Program-made: the position numbers and the translations under genes
Shown: positions 44,117 to 53,957 of the stretch, piece by piece
Layout of the letters: each line of letters begins with the position of its first letter
Position numbering within the stretch: position 1 is the stretch's first letter
NCBI RefSeq assembly: GCF_000743355.1
Contig: NZ_JQEI01000002.1
Location: 1-64,000 of the forward strand
Reading direction: 5' to 3'
DNA from: Serratia sp. Ag1
Lineage (GTDB): Bacteria > Pseudomonadota > Gammaproteobacteria > Enterobacterales > Enterobacteriaceae
DNA: 64,000 bases
Notes under the pieces: model-generated
The model's input: the letters and a program-made list of their open reading frames with translations, nothing else
Database searches by the model: none
What the model was told of the DNA's origin: nothing

Positions 44117-44536
44117 CTATCGCGCGCCTTCCATCCCCACCAGCCCGACTTTCAAGTAGCCGGATTTACGCAGCGTATCCATCACGCTCATCAGTGTTTC
44201 ATAATCGACACTTTTATCCGCCTGGAAGAAGATGGTGGTTTCCTTATTTGCTTGCGTACGCTGATCCAGCACCGCAGTCAGTTGCTCGGGTACCACCGGT
44301 TCATCGCCCACATACAGCTGTTTATCGGCCTTCACCGACAGAAATACCGGTTTTTCCGGGCGCGGTTGCGGTGTAGCGGTAGAAGCGGGCAGATCGACGC
44401 GGATATCCACCGTGGCCAGCGGCGCTGCCACCATAAAGATAATCAACAACACCAACATGACGTCGATAAACGGCGTTACGTTGATTTCATGCAGTTCGCC
44501 GCTGTCGTCCAGATCGTCATTCAGGCGCATCGCCAT
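44117..44536 (-). CDS. exbD: TonB-system subunit ExbD
   Basis: A 139-residue inner-membrane protein, standard ExbD length. One transmembrane helix (about 22-43, INVTPFIDVMLVLLIIFMVA) contains the essential Asp of the proton path (FIDVML), followed by a periplasmic domain (DIRVDLPASTATPQPRPEKP). With ExbB it forms the proton-driven motor for TonB-dependent uptake of iron siderophores and vitamin B12. It lies 3 bp after exbB. Confidence 0.96.
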   Translation of the reverse strand: MAMRLNDDLDDSGELHEINVTPFIDVMLVLLIIFMVAAPLATVDIRVDLPASTATPQPRPEKPVFLSVKADKQLYVGDEPVVPEQLTAVLDQRTQANKETTIFFQADKSVDYETLMSVMDTLRKSGYLKVGLVGMEGAR

Positions 44537-44539
44537 GCA

Positions 44540-45457
44540 TCACCCCACCCGCAGTTGGTGTTGATGCTGCGAGCGTTTAGCCGCAAGCGTAGCCGCCAGA
44601 TCCAGATCGCGCCCAAGCAGTAACAATACCTGCGCCGCCATATCGCCCACTTCGGCCCGATGGCTGCCGATCACCCGGGCAAAAATATTGTAAATCACCA
44701 CCGCAGGAATCGCAGCCACCAGGCCAAGGGCGGTAGCCAGCAGCGCTTCCGCAATCCCCGGTGCCACCACCGCCAGATTGGTGGTTTGCGAGTGGGCGAT
44801 ACCAATAAAACTGTTCATAATGCCCCAAACGGTGCCGAACAGACCAACAAAGGGCGAAATCGCCCCGATGGTTGCCAAGAAACCATTGCCACGCCCCAGT
44901 TGACGGCCATAAGCCGCAACACGGCGCTCAAGGCGAAAACCAGTACGTTCTTTAATACCGTTGTTGTCGTTGGAAGCCGCCGAAAGATCCAGCTCGTTCT
45001 GCGCATCATTCAGCAGTTGCGCACTGATGCTGTCTGCAGAAAAATGTTGCGCCAAGTCAGCCGCCTCATCCAGAGAACGGACTTCGGCCAGCGTTTGTTG
45101 CTCACGGCGCAGGCGACGTTTGGAGCGCATCAGTTCGCCGCCTTTGGCAAACAGGATTGTCCAGGTAACAATGGAGGCGAGCACCAGGCCGATCATCACG
45201 GCTTTGACCACGACGTCCGCATGCTGATACATCCCCCACACGGAAAGATCCATCGCGAGGGTTGCCGGGGGTTGGATCGTCGGAGCCGGAGTCACTGCAG
45301 TCGCGACGGCTGATGCATTGGCAGGGGCGGCCTGTACGCTGCCAATCACCCCAGCCAGCAGCACCAGCGAAGCAATCAGTTGGTGCCACAGTACGTTCCC
45401 TTGCCCACGGCCAGCGCCATGGGCTTCTTGATTCATCATTCTGACAGCCGTTTTCAC
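44540..45457 (-). CDS. exbB: TonB-system subunit ExbB
   Basis: A 305-residue member of the MotA/TolQ/ExbB family, with the longer N-terminus (signal-like segment and a linker [20 protein letters not shown]) seen in Serratia-type ExbB rather than the 244-residue E. coli form. Three transmembrane helices, with the conserved cytoplasmic domain ([16 protein letters not shown]) and the pore region [24 protein letters not shown] and [20 protein letters not shown]. ATGs exist at residues 1, 7 and 8. It is divergent from metC, as in E. coli, with a Fur-box candidate upstream. Confidence 0.95.
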   Translation of the reverse strand: MKTAVRMMNQEAHGAGRGQGNVLWHQLIASLVLLAGVIGSVQAAPANASAVATAVTPAPTIQPPATLAMDLSVWGMYQHADVVVKAVMIGLVLASIVTWTILFAKGGELMRSKRRLRREQQTLAEVRSLDEAADLAQHFSADSISAQLLNDAQNELDLSAASNDNNGIKERTGFRLERRVAAYGRQLGRGNGFLATIGAISPFVGLFGTVWGIMNSFIGIAHSQTTNLAVVAPGIAEALLATALGLVAAIPAVVIYNIFARVIGSHRAEVGDMAAQVLLLLGRDLDLAATLAAKRSQHQHQLRVG

Positions 45458-45530
45458 GCTGTGCCTCCACCAATCTCAACATTCACGGAAGAATTCAGTG
45501 TGCGATCATAGCAAACTTCAATCTTCAATT

Positions 45531-45549
45531 GATAGTGGTTATCATTACT
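45531..45549 (-). promoter_or_regulatory. Candidate Fur box upstream of exbB
   Basis: GATAGTGGTTATCATTACT matches 14 of 19 positions of the Fur-box consensus (GATAATGATAATCATTATC). It is 74 bp upstream of the exbB start, where iron repression of exbBD is expected. Confidence 0.75.
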
Positions 45550-45612
45550 ATTTACTCAATGAGCTCATCAGATACATGCTAACCGTACATACAGCGCGCT
45601 TCATAGCGGTTA

Positions 45613-45628
45613 AAACGTCTGGATGGCT
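45613..45628 (+). promoter_or_regulatory. Candidate MetJ met-box pair upstream of metC
   Basis: Two tandem 8-bp units, AAACGTCT and GGATGGCT, match the MetJ consensus AGACGTCT at 7 and 5 of 8 positions. They lie 61 bp before the metC start. metC is known to be MetJ-controlled in E. coli; the second unit is weak. Confidence 0.5.
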
Positions 45629-45688
45629 ATTAATCCGCATGTTAACGTGGGGGCTATCCGCAGGGGAGTAAGGCAAAGGGAAACAAGC

Positions 45689-46879
45689 ATGACGTCAAAA
45701 AATATTGAAACCGCGCTGATCGTAGCCGGGCGCAGCAAACGCTATACACAAGGTTCTGTGAATCCAGTGACCCAACGCGCGTCCTCACTGGTGTTTGAAT
45801 CGGTCGCGGCTAAAAAGCACGCCACCGCCAAACGCGCACAGGGTGAGCTGTTCTACGGGCGGCGCGGTACACTTACCCATTTTGCGTTGCAGGATGCCAT
45901 GACCGAGCTGGAAGGCGGAGCTGGCTGTGTGTTGTACCCCTGCGGCGCTGCAGCCGTATCGAATGCCATTCTGTCTTTCGTCAGCGCGGGCGACCATGTG
46001 CTGGTGACCGGTTCGGCCTATGAACCCACACAGGACTTTTGCACCCATATTCTGGGCCGTATGAATGTGGCCACCTCCTATTTTGATCCGCTGATAGGTA
46101 GCGGGATCGCCGATCTGATCCAAAGCAATACCAAGGTGGTATTTCTTGAGTCCCCCGGCTCCATCACCATGGAAGTGCAGGACATCCCGGCAATCATCAG
46201 CGCTATCCGCAGCGTAAACCCGGAAATTGTCATTATGATCGACAATACCTGGGCGGCGGGTGTGCTGTTCAAGGCGTTGGAGTTCGATATCGATATTTCG
46301 ATTCAGGCGGGTACCAAGTACATCATTGGCCATTCCGACTACATGCTAGGCACTGCGGTGGCCAATGCCCGCTGCTGGGATCAGCTCCGTGAATACTCCT
46401 ACCTGATGGGCCAGATGGTCGACGCCGATACCGCTTATATGGCCAGCCGTGGCCTACGCACCTTAGGCGTGCGGCTAAAACAGCATGAGCAGAGCAGCAT
46501 CACCATCGCTGAATGGCTGGCGCAACGGCCAGAAGTGGCAGTGGTCAATCACCCGGCTTTACCAAGCTGTAAAGGCCATGAATTCTATCGCCGTGATTTC
46601 AGCGGCTGTAATGGCCTGTTCTCGTTTGTACTGAAGCAGCGGCTGAGTGACACACAGCTGGCTGACTATCTCGATAACTTCAACCATTTCAGCATGGCCT
46701 ACTCCTGGGGGGGCTATGAGTCGCTGATCCTCGCTAATCAACCAGAAGAGTTGGCCGCCATTCGCCCTGCGGGAGGCGTCGATTTTTCCGGTACGCTGGT
46801 GCGGGTACACATCGGGCTGGAAAACGTGCAGGATCTGATTGACGATCTGGCCGCCGGTTTTAAACGTATTGCCTCATAG
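45689..46879 (+). CDS. metC: Cystathionine beta-lyase MetC
   Basis: A 396-residue PLP enzyme that cleaves cystathionine to homocysteine, pyruvate and ammonia in methionine synthesis. The start at 45689 ([20 protein letters not shown]) is supported by AAAGGG upstream and because it places the PLP-binding lysine ([13 protein letters not shown]) at residue 210, the E. coli MetC position. Other Cys/Met-metabolism signatures: [36 protein letters not shown], and [10 protein letters not shown] near the end. It is divergent from exbB and followed by a terminator and yghB, the conserved enterobacterial order. Confidence 0.96.
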   Translation: MTSKNIETALIVAGRSKRYTQGSVNPVTQRASSLVFESVAAKKHATAKRAQGELFYGRRGTLTHFALQDAMTELEGGAGCVLYPCGAAAVSNAILSFVSAGDHVLVTGSAYEPTQDFCTHILGRMNVATSYFDPLIGSGIADLIQSNTKVVFLESPGSITMEVQDIPAIISAIRSVNPEIVIMIDNTWAAGVLFKALEFDIDISIQAGTKYIIGHSDYMLGTAVANARCWDQLREYSYLMGQMVDADTAYMASRGLRTLGVRLKQHEQSSITIAEWLAQRPEVAVVNHPALPSCKGHEFYRRDFSGCNGLFSFVLKQRLSDTQLADYLDNFNHFSMAYSWGGYESLILANQPEELAAIRPAGGVDFSGTLVRVHIGLENVQDLIDDLAAGFKRIAS

Positions 46880-46887
46880 CGTTAGCA

Positions 46888-46909
46888 GGCGGCAGTCTGC
46901 CGCCTTTTT
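46888..46909 (+). terminator. Rho-independent terminator of metC
   Basis: GGCGGCA-GTC-TGCCGCC followed by T5, starting 9 bp after the metC stop codon. Confidence 0.92.
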
Positions 46910-47052
46910 AGGCATTTTCCTCTTCTCTGCACATTTCTGCGTTCTGTTTAATGTTCACTTAAGCTAATAGCGGTACACTCAACACTCAATTAAGCATGGT
47001 TAGAAGAGTACAGTCGCCCGCCAGAGTGAAAGCAGGCACTACAGGACAAAAA

Positions 47053-47709
47053 ATGGATGTATTAAAAGAAATTGTTCACGCGCTTTGGGCGCACGACTTT
47101 GCCGCCCTTGCTGAGCCTGGCGTAGTTTGGGTGGTTTACCTGGTGCTTTTCACCACCCTGTTTTTAGAGAATGGATTACTGCCCGCGTCCTTCCTGCCGG
47201 GTGACAGCCTGCTGTTATTGGCAGGGGCGCTGATCGCCAAAGGTGTGATGGGTTTTCTACCGACCTTGCTTATCCTGACCATCGGTGCCAGCTTAGGTTG
47301 CTGGCTGAGTTATCTGCAAGGGCGATGGCTGGGCCATACCTCACTGGTGAAGGGCTGGTTGCTACAGTTGCCGGTTCAATATCATCAACGCGCTCATGTC
47401 CTGTTTAACCGCCACGGCCTGATGGCCCTGCTGATTGGCCGTTTTCTGGCGTTTGTGCGCACGCTGTTGCCGACCATGGCCGGGATCTCTGGCCTGAGCA
47501 GCACGCGCTTTCAGCTCTTCAACTGGCTGAGTGGCCTGCTCTGGGTCGGCTCAGTGGTCAGCTTGGGTTACGCCTTCAGCCAGATCCCACTGGTAAAGCG
47601 CCATGAAGATCAGGTCATGGCCGGGTTGATGATTCTGCCTATCGTGCTGCTGGTGTTTGGTTTACTCGGGGCAATATTGGTAATCTGGCGCAAGAAGACC
47701 GCTTCCTGA
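47053..47709 (+). CDS. yghB: DedA-family membrane protein YghB
   Basis: A 218-residue inner-membrane protein from ATG 47053 ([20 protein letters not shown]) with AGGA upstream. DedA hallmarks: [27 protein letters not shown] with the essential acidic residues, and [26 protein letters not shown] with the conserved Arg residues. Four or five transmembrane segments. E. coli YghB, with YqjA, is needed for normal cell division and Tat export and is thought to handle lipids or proton-coupled transport. Its place next to metC is conserved. Confidence 0.92.
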   Translation: MDVLKEIVHALWAHDFAALAEPGVVWVVYLVLFTTLFLENGLLPASFLPGDSLLLLAGALIAKGVMGFLPTLLILTIGASLGCWLSYLQGRWLGHTSLVKGWLLQLPVQYHQRAHVLFNRHGLMALLIGRFLAFVRTLLPTMAGISGLSSTRFQLFNWLSGLLWVGSVVSLGYAFSQIPLVKRHEDQVMAGLMILPIVLLVFGLLGAILVIWRKKTAS

Positions 47710-47737
47710 CCCCCCGCAGGCGCTGCACGCAGCGCCA

Positions 47738-48643
47738 CTAAAACACCATTCTGCTTGGCAACTGGCTGACCAACGAATCCACCGCCACCCGTACCTTTAG
47801 CGGCAGATACGGAGTTTGCTGCCACACCGCATGGACATTGAAATCCACACCAGGTACTTCACTCAATACCCGCCGTAGTTCCCCTTTAAGCAATGACTCA
47901 CGAATCAACCAACAAGGCAGCCAAGCGATGCCAAATCCGGCTACGGCAGCATCAGCAATTGCCTGCAAGTCATCCATCAATAAGCGTGTTTTCGGCATCA
48001 CTTCCCGCGTAGTGCCATCGGCCAAAGGGATCAACCAACTGCGTATTACTCCAGCACGTAGATAGGTCACAGCATCATGTTTTGCCAGTGCTTCAACGCT
48101 TTCAGGAACACCACAGCGGGTAAGGTAATCCGGCGCAGCACATAGCGTCATGCGATTATCTCCCAACCGTCTGGCCACCAGTCCGGCGCTGTCGGGTAAG
48201 TCACCATTACGGATCGCCAGATCAAACCCTTCATCGACCAGATTCACTATCCGATCGCTAAACGATAAGTCGAGATCCAATCCAGGGTGTTCACGCGCCA
48301 ACGCGGTCAAAATGGGGGCGATGCACATTCGACCAAACAACACGGGCATGGAAACTCTCAGCCTGCCACTAACCTGCTGCTTACCACTTTCCAGCAGCGT
48401 TTCGGCAGTACGGAGTTCCTCCAGTGCCCGCAGGCTATGTTCATAGAACAACGCACCATCGTCGGTCAGGCTCTGACTGCGTGTGGTACGACGAAACAAA
48501 CGTACCCCAAGCCGTTGTTCCAGCCGGGCGATAGCTTTCCCCACTGCCGAGCGTGAAAGATGCAAACGGCTCGCCGCCAGTGCAAAACTGCCCGCCTCCA
48601 CCACGGTGACAAACACCGAAACTCCGCTTAATCGATCGGTCAT
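47738..48643 (-). CDS. LysR-family regulator
   Basis: A 301-residue LysR factor, taking ATG 48643 (MTDRLSGVSVFVTVVEAGSF); GTG-free extension to 48667 is possible. HTH SFALAASRLHLSRSAVGKAI; effector domain with DLAIRNGDL and GFGIAWLP, a pattern common in the CrgA/DmlR-like subgroup. It is divergent from the zinc-type oxidoreductase gene at 48750, which is its likely target. A 'LSRSAVGKAIARLEQRLGVR' stretch is the recognition helix region. Confidence 0.88.
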   Translation of the reverse strand: MTDRLSGVSVFVTVVEAGSFALAASRLHLSRSAVGKAIARLEQRLGVRLFRRTTRSQSLTDDGALFYEHSLRALEELRTAETLLESGKQQVSGRLRVSMPVLFGRMCIAPILTALAREHPGLDLDLSFSDRIVNLVDEGFDLAIRNGDLPDSAGLVARRLGDNRMTLCAAPDYLTRCGVPESVEALAKHDAVTYLRAGVIRSWLIPLADGTTREVMPKTRLLMDDLQAIADAAVAGFGIAWLPCWLIRESLLKGELRRVLSEVPGVDFNVHAVWQQTPYLPLKVRVAVDSLVSQLPSRMVF

Positions 48644-48749
48644 CTTTTGTAGCCAAAAAGGAAACAATGAATAGAAATATTATCGCTACTGGTGATATTT
48701 AATCAACGATATGATTTCTGGCTCTACCCCAATCAATCTGGAGAATACG

Positions 48750-49772
48750 ATGACTGACACCATGCAACACTGGACGATGAACACACTCGGACGCGAGCAT
48801 CTGCAACTGACGGAAACGGCCATCCCGCAACCCGGCCCACATCAGGTACGAGTAAAAGTAAATGCGATAGCACTGAACTATCGCGACAAAATGATCATCG
48901 AAGGCACGATGCCCCAGGATCTACCGCTGCCGTTTGCCCCAGCCTCAGACATGGCCGGCGTGGTGGATGCCGTTGGCGCTGGCAGCACGCGCTTTCGCCC
49001 TGGCGATCGGGTGATCTCCACTTTCAGCCCAGACTGGATCGACGGCATCCCCAAAGGGGACGCTCGCCATCCTCCTTATCGCGCGCTCGGGGGCTTTTAT
49101 CAGGGAGTCTTGGCGGAGTATATCGTGGTTGATGAAGCCTGGCTGAGTGCTGCACCGACGACGCTGGACGACGCTCAAGCCAGTACGCTGCCCTGTGCCG
49201 GACTCACCGCCTGGTTCGCCCTGGTGGAACGCGGCCATTTACGGGCTGGAGAATCGGTGCTGGTGCAAGGCACTGGCGGTGTCTCACTGTTCGCGTTACA
49301 GATTGCCAAAGCGCAAGGAGCGCAGGTATTTGTCACTTCCAGCAGCGCAGAGAAACTGCAACGTGCCACAGCGCTGGGCGCTGATTATGCAATTAATCGT
49401 CTGCAAAGTAACTGGGTAGAAGAGATTTATGGGCTGACGCAGGATCGCGGTATCGACCATATTATCGAGACGGTTGGCGGCACCAACCTGGCCCATTCAC
49501 TCCAGGCCGTGGCAGTACACGGACACATTGCGGTCATCGGGGTGTTGGAGGGTTTTGATATTGTCTTGCCCGCAGGCCCGCTCCTGATGAAATCACCGAC
49601 AATACAGGGTATTGGCGTCGGCCATCGCCGCGCGCTGGAAGATCTGGTACGCGCCGTCGACGCTAATGGGATCAAACCGGTCATCGACCAACGCTATCGT
49701 TTTGATCAGTTGCCAGAAGCGCTGGACCATCTCGATCGCGGTGCGTTCGGTAAGATCGTCCTTACCTTATAG
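48750..49772 (+). CDS. NAD(P)-dependent medium-chain oxidoreductase (quinone-reductase-like)
   Basis: A 340-residue medium-chain dehydrogenase/reductase, start ATG 48750 with GGAG upstream. GroES-like N-terminal domain ([36 protein letters not shown]) and a Rossmann domain ([24 protein letters not shown], about 150-185). The catalytic zinc ligands of alcohol dehydrogenases are not all evident, so a zeta-crystallin or alkene-reductase type activity is more likely. It is divergent from a LysR gene. The substrate is unknown. Confidence 0.85.
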   Translation: MTDTMQHWTMNTLGREHLQLTETAIPQPGPHQVRVKVNAIALNYRDKMIIEGTMPQDLPLPFAPASDMAGVVDAVGAGSTRFRPGDRVISTFSPDWIDGIPKGDARHPPYRALGGFYQGVLAEYIVVDEAWLSAAPTTLDDAQASTLPCAGLTAWFALVERGHLRAGESVLVQGTGGVSLFALQIAKAQGAQVFVTSSSAEKLQRATALGADYAINRLQSNWVEEIYGLTQDRGIDHIIETVGGTNLAHSLQAVAVHGHIAVIGVLEGFDIVLPAGPLLMKSPTIQGIGVGHRRALEDLVRAVDANGIKPVIDQRYRFDQLPEALDHLDRGAFGKIVLTL

Positions 49773-50682
49773 CCTGCATCACCATGTTACCGTCCCGTAG
49801 CCGGGCGAGCTCATCGCTCGGCGTAATACCAAACAGGCGTTTAAACTCGCGGCTGAACTGGGAAACGCTTTCATAACCCACGCGGATAGCCGCCGTGCTG
49901 GCTTTGAGCCCATCATGTGCCATCAGCAACCGCGCTTTGTGCAGGCGATAGGATTTCACATACTGCAACGGCGAAGTATTGGTCACCGCCTTAAAATTAT
50001 GGTGGAACGCCGAAACGCTCATATTCACTTCGTTGGCTAACTGCTCAACGTTGAGGTTTTCAGCGTATTGGCTTTCGATCCGTCGCAGCGCTTTGGCGAT
50101 CTGGCTGAAATGCGTATGGCGGTTGACCAATTCCCGCAACGACGCGCCGCAATTGCCGCGCAGCACGTAATAAAGCAGTTCGCGCACAATCTGCGGCCCC
50201 AACACGCGCGCATCGAGCGGTTTTTCCATCACATCCAGCAGGCGCTCGGTGGCACACAGCATTTCATCCGTCAGCGGTGCCAGGTTAACGCCACTGCTCT
50301 CAACGCGCGGCTTCATCAGATAATCGTCGTCACCGATGTCAATCAGCAGATCCTGCAGCATTTGGGTATCAATATTCACCGCCAGCCCCACCAGCGGCTG
50401 TTGCGGGCTGGCAAAGGTTTCACATTCAAACGGCAGCGGCACCGTCATCAGCAGATAATTGCGCGGATCGTACTGGAACACTTTGTCACCACAGTAGCCC
50501 ACCTTATGCCCCTGAAAAATAACCACAATACCGGGTTCGTACATCACCGGCTGGCGCGGGCAATACTCGTTGACGTACAGGATATTCACCTTTGGCACTG
50601 GCGACGGGCTGTAACCTTTCACGCTGGCAAAACGCATTGCCTGACGCGCCATGCGGCTACGCAGTTGATCAATGTCGGTCAT
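49762..50682 (-). CDS. yqhC: AraC-family regulator YqhC
   Basis: A 306-residue AraC/XylS-type activator. The N-terminal part is an AraC_N-type cupin ([40 protein letters not shown]) and the C-terminal 100 residues have two helix-turn-helix motifs ([20 protein letters not shown] and [23 protein letters not shown]). In E. coli YqhC activates yqhD and dkgA in response to aldehydes such as glyoxal; the same genes follow here in divergent orientation. It overlaps the convergent oxidoreductase gene by 11 bp. Confidence 0.92.
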   Translation of the reverse strand: MTDIDQLRSRMARQAMRFASVKGYSPSPVPKVNILYVNEYCPRQPVMYEPGIVVIFQGHKVGYCGDKVFQYDPRNYLLMTVPLPFECETFASPQQPLVGLAVNIDTQMLQDLLIDIGDDDYLMKPRVESSGVNLAPLTDEMLCATERLLDVMEKPLDARVLGPQIVRELLYYVLRGNCGASLRELVNRHTHFSQIAKALRRIESQYAENLNVEQLANEVNMSVSAFHHNFKAVTNTSPLQYVKSYRLHKARLLMAHDGLKASTAAIRVGYESVSQFSREFKRLFGITPSDELARLRDGNMVMQAIR

Positions 50683-50876
50683 GAAAGACCTCTCCTACAC
50701 CTAGAACAATCCAGCACAGATAATAGTAAAAAACCGACATTTTCTACAGCATCAAGTAGAAATAGGCAAAAGATTGATAGGAATGTGCATTGTCTGACAG
50801 CGCTAACTTGCTGACAATAAGCCCCAGTTACTGTTTGCGCCGCTGGCGCGTTCCTGATACCTGAGAGAAATAGACC

Positions 50877-52040
50877 ATGCAAAACTTTATTCTCCACACT
50901 CCAACCAAAATCCTGTTCGGTAAAAACCAGATCGCCGAATTGGCTAAACAGATCCCGGCAGAGGCCCGCATCCTGCTCACCTATGGCGGTGGCAGCGTGA
51001 AGAAGAATGGCGTGCTGGATCAGGTTTATGCCGCCTTGGCGGGCCGCAACGTGCAAGAGTTCTCTGGCATTGAACCAAACCCAACCTACGAAACGCTGAT
51101 GAAAGCGGTGGAGATAGTCCGTGCGCAAAACATCGACTTCCTGCTGGCCGTAGGCGGCGGTTCGGTGGTGGATGGCACTAAATTTATTGCCGCAGCAGCC
51201 CATTACGCCGCCGATCGCGATCCCTGGCATATCCTGAAAACGGTCGGTAGCGAAGTCACCAGCGCGGTGCCAATGGGCTGTGTGCTGACTCTGCCCGCCA
51301 CCGGTTCTGAATCTAACAGCGGTGCCGTGATCACCCGCCAGAGCAGCGGTGATAAGCAACACTTTTTCTCACCACATGTGCAGCCGCTATTCGCCGTGCT
51401 GGATCCGGTAGTGACCTATTCGCTGCCACCGCGCCAGATCGCCAACGGCGTGGTGGATGCCTTTGTGCATACCCTTGAGCAGTATCTGACTTACCCGGTC
51501 GATGCCAAAGTGCAGGATCGTTTCGCCGAAGGCCTGCTGCTGACGCTGCTGGAAGATGGCCCACGCGCGCTGGCAGAACCAGAGAACTACGCGGTGCGTG
51601 CCAATGTGATGTGGAGCGCCACCATGGCGCTGAATGGCCTGATCGGTGCCGGTGTGCCACAGGATTGGGCAACCCATATGCTCGGCCACGAACTGACCGC
51701 CATGCATGGCCTGGATCACGCACAAACCCTGGCTATCGTGCTGCCTGCGCTGCTGGTAGAAAAGAAGGCGCAGAAACGCGCCAAACTGCTGCAATACGCC
51801 GAGCGCGTCTGGGGGCTGCGTGACGGGTCAGAAGAGAGCCGTATCGACGCCGCCATCGCTGCCACCCGCCGGTTCTTTGAACAAATGGGCGTACCGACCC
51901 GACTGTCTGATTACCAACTTGATGGCAGCTCGATCCCAGCACTGATCGACAAACTGCATCAGCACGGTATGACCGCGCTGGGCGAGCACCAGGACATCAC
52001 GCTGGAAGTCAGCCAACGGATTTATCAGGCTGCACGCTAA
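50877..52040 (+). CDS. yqhD: NADPH-dependent aldehyde reductase YqhD
   Basis: A 387-residue group III iron-type alcohol dehydrogenase, the length of E. coli YqhD, which reduces short-chain and toxic aldehydes with NADPH. The GGGSVVDGTKF nucleotide motif is at about 93-103. Metal ligands fall at the E. coli positions: Asp194 and His198 (VVDAFVHTLEQY), His267 (WATHMLG) and His281 (GLDHAQTLAIVLP). It is divergent from yqhC, its known activator, and is followed by a terminator and dkgA. Confidence 0.97.
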   Translation: MQNFILHTPTKILFGKNQIAELAKQIPAEARILLTYGGGSVKKNGVLDQVYAALAGRNVQEFSGIEPNPTYETLMKAVEIVRAQNIDFLLAVGGGSVVDGTKFIAAAAHYAADRDPWHILKTVGSEVTSAVPMGCVLTLPATGSESNSGAVITRQSSGDKQHFFSPHVQPLFAVLDPVVTYSLPPRQIANGVVDAFVHTLEQYLTYPVDAKVQDRFAEGLLLTLLEDGPRALAEPENYAVRANVMWSATMALNGLIGAGVPQDWATHMLGHELTAMHGLDHAQTLAIVLPALLVEKKAQKRAKLLQYAERVWGLRDGSEESRIDAAIAATRRFFEQMGVPTRLSDYQLDGSSIPALIDKLHQHGMTALGEHQDITLEVSQRIYQAAR

Positions 52041-52086
52041 AAACACTATCACCGTTTCCTGCTAGGCTTTAGTTTCTAGCTCCTCT

Positions 52087-52117
52087 CTGTGCCTGGCCGA
52101 GCGCCAGGCACAGTTTT
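52087..52117 (+). terminator. Rho-independent terminator after yqhD
   Basis: CTGTGCCTGGC (52087-52097) pairs with GCCAGGCACAG (52103-52113) followed by TTTT. dkgA therefore probably has its own promoter in the next 160 bp as well as any readthrough. Confidence 0.85.
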
Positions 52118-52274
52118 GTGTTTCACCTGGCTTTCAACAAGGCACATGATTCAAACTGCTGACAAAGTCAGATAGCCGGGCATAAAGACAACTTTGTCAC
52201 CAAGTTCAACAAAGCTTGACGTTGAGAGCTAAAATACATCCTGTCTTGAAAGCTGTTCTTTAAGGAGACAACGC

Positions 52275-53090
52275 ATGCAACCCATTATCAAACTCCACGA
52301 TGGCAACCTGATGCCGCAGTTGGGCCTCGGCGTTTGGCAAGCAAGTATTGCAGAAGCCAGCCATGCGGTCACCAAAGCGCTGGAAGTGGGTTACCGCTCT
52401 ATTGATACTGCGGCAATCTACAAAAACGAGGAAGGCGTCGGCCACGCGCTGCAATCCAGCACAATCCCGCGCCGCGAACTGTTTATCACCACCAAGCTGT
52501 GGAACGACGATCAGGGCAATCCGCAAGCAGCGTTGGAAACCAGCCTGGAGAAACTGAAACTGGATTATGTCGATCTGTATCTGATCCACTGGCCGAAACC
52601 AACCCAGGATCAGTATGTCGAGGCTTGGCGTGGTTTGATCAAACTGCGCGAACAGGGGCTGGCAAAAAGCATTGGGGTATGTAACTTCCACGTACCACAC
52701 CTGCAACGTCTGTTGGATGAAACCAATACCGCACCGGTCATCAACCAGATCGAATTGCACCCGATGCTGCAACAGCGGCAACTGCACGCCTGGAATGCTA
52801 CGCACCACATTGCCACAGAATCCTGGAGCCCATTGGCCCAGGGCGGTGAAGGTGTCTTCGATCAGCCTATTATCAAAAAATTGGCAGAGAAGTACGGCAA
52901 GACTCCGGCGCAGATTGTGGTGCGTTGGCATCTGGACAACGGTCTGGTAGTGATCCCGAAATCGATCACTCCCGCACGTATTCGCGAGAACTTTGAGGTA
53001 TTTGATTTCAAGCTGGATAAAGACGAGCTTAGCGAGATCGCCACACTGGATATCGGCAACCGCCTGGGGCCGGATCCAGAATCAATGTAA
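52275..53090 (+). CDS. dkgA: 2,5-diketo-D-gluconate / methylglyoxal reductase DkgA
   Basis: A 271-residue aldo-keto reductase of family AKR5. Catalytic tetrad visible: Asp44 and Tyr49 (SIDTAAIYKNEEGVG), Lys in FITTKLW and His in LIHWPKP. NADPH-site residues are in the C-terminal VIPKSITPARIRENFEVFDF. It reduces 2,5-diketogluconate, methylglyoxal and related carbonyls. It follows yqhD as in E. coli, where both are under YqhC. AAGGAG precedes the ATG. Confidence 0.95.
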   Translation: MQPIIKLHDGNLMPQLGLGVWQASIAEASHAVTKALEVGYRSIDTAAIYKNEEGVGHALQSSTIPRRELFITTKLWNDDQGNPQAALETSLEKLKLDYVDLYLIHWPKPTQDQYVEAWRGLIKLREQGLAKSIGVCNFHVPHLQRLLDETNTAPVINQIELHPMLQQRQLHAWNATHHIATESWSPLAQGGEGVFDQPIIKKLAEKYGKTPAQIVVRWHLDNGLVVIPKSITPARIRENFEVFDFKLDKDELSEIATLDIGNRLGPDPESM

Positions 53091-53138
53091 TCTCAACCTC
53101 AGGGCCATGTCACATGGCCCACAATCGCACGGAGCACC

Positions 53139-53732
53139 ATGAAACACCCATTCTTAGCCTTGATGATGATTGGCTTGGCGCTGCTTCTGGCAGGCTGTGC
53201 TGGCAAGAAACCCAGCGGCGGCTACCAACCCTATTCCTACCAAAATGCGATTGAAGAAGCGGCAGCTCAATACGGTGTCGACGAGAAGCTTATTACCGCA
53301 ATGATTCAAGTGGAATCGGGCTTCAACCCCGGTGCAGTAAGCCAATCCAACGCCATCGGCCTGATGCAGCTCAAGGCCAGCACCGCAGGTTGTGATGCTT
53401 ACCGTTACAAAGGCAAACGCGGCTGCCCGGATGACGATGATCTGCGCGATCCGCAAATCAATATCGATCTTGGCACCGCCTATCTGGCCTCGCTGCAGCG
53501 TCAGCTCGGCGGCATCGATAATCCGGTCACCTTGCGCTATGCCACCGAAGTGGCCTACGTCAACGGCGCGGGCGCCCTGCTGCGTACTTTCTCCAGCGAT
53601 CGCCAGAAAGCCGTCAGCATCATTAACACTCTGTCCCCAGAGGCTTTTCACTGGCATGTGCGCCAGCACCACCCTTCACCGCAGGCTCCACGCTATATGG
53701 CCAAGGTAGAAGCTGCGTATAAAAGTTTGTAA
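53139..53732 (+). CDS. emtA: Membrane-bound lytic transglycosylase EmtA/MltE-type
   Basis: A 197-residue lipoprotein (lipobox LLLAGC, Cys20) with an SLT family-1 lysozyme-like domain. The catalytic glutamate is Glu59 in MIQVESGFNPGAVSQSNAIG LMQLK; further signatures are DPQINIDLGTAYLASL, AYVNGAGALLRTFSSDRQKA and HPSPQAPRYMAKVE. It cleaves peptidoglycan glycan strands with formation of 1,6-anhydro ends. It lies 48 bp after dkgA on the same strand. Symbol by family resemblance; E. coli emtA is elsewhere in the genome. Confidence 0.85.
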   Translation: MKHPFLALMMIGLALLLAGCAGKKPSGGYQPYSYQNAIEEAAAQYGVDEKLITAMIQVESGFNPGAVSQSNAIGLMQLKASTAGCDAYRYKGKRGCPDDDDLRDPQINIDLGTAYLASLQRQLGGIDNPVTLRYATEVAYVNGAGALLRTFSSDRQKAVSIINTLSPEAFHWHVRQHHPSPQAPRYMAKVEAAYKSL

Positions 53733-53823
53733 CAGAGCAGTAGCTAATCCCGTGAGATTCCAAGGCAAGCCATCAGAATATGCTGTAGGAATGAACGCAT
53801 CTTATCCTCACTAAAGGATAATC

Positions 53824-53855
53824 CATGCTTTATCCCCTATAAGGGATAAAGCATG
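53824..53855. repeat. 13-bp hairpin downstream of the transglycosylase gene
   Basis: CATGCTTTATCCC (53824-53836) pairs perfectly with GGGATAAAGCATG (53843-53855). It may be a terminator for the plus-strand genes; no T run follows. The right arm contains the start of a 24-codon frame. Confidence 0.6.
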
Positions 53856-53927
53856 ATTTCAGACACCAATCAGGACGCTGGCGACGAGTTTTACGAGGTA
53901 ATTTTTCCGCGATATCCAGAAACATAA
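53853..53927 (+). CDS. Possible 24-residue small ORF
   Basis: ATG at 53853, with AAGGGA six bases upstream, opens a frame of 24 codons (MISDTNQDAGDEFYEVIFPR then YPET) ending at TAA 53925-53927. It fills the space between two strong hairpins. The composition is protein-like but I recognise no family, and chance is a real possibility. Confidence 0.2.
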   Translation: MISDTNQDAGDEFYEVIFPRYPET

Positions 53928-53952
53928 GGGGGTTGGACAGCAACCCCCTTTT
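53926..53952 (-). terminator. Terminator of ygiQ
   Basis: AAGGGGGTTG (53926-53935) pairs with CAACCCCCTT (53941-53950), 10 bp with a 5-base loop, just beyond the ygiQ stop codon. T and A tracts flank it on both strands, so it may work in both directions. Confidence 0.85.
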
Positions 53953-53957
53953 GAATC

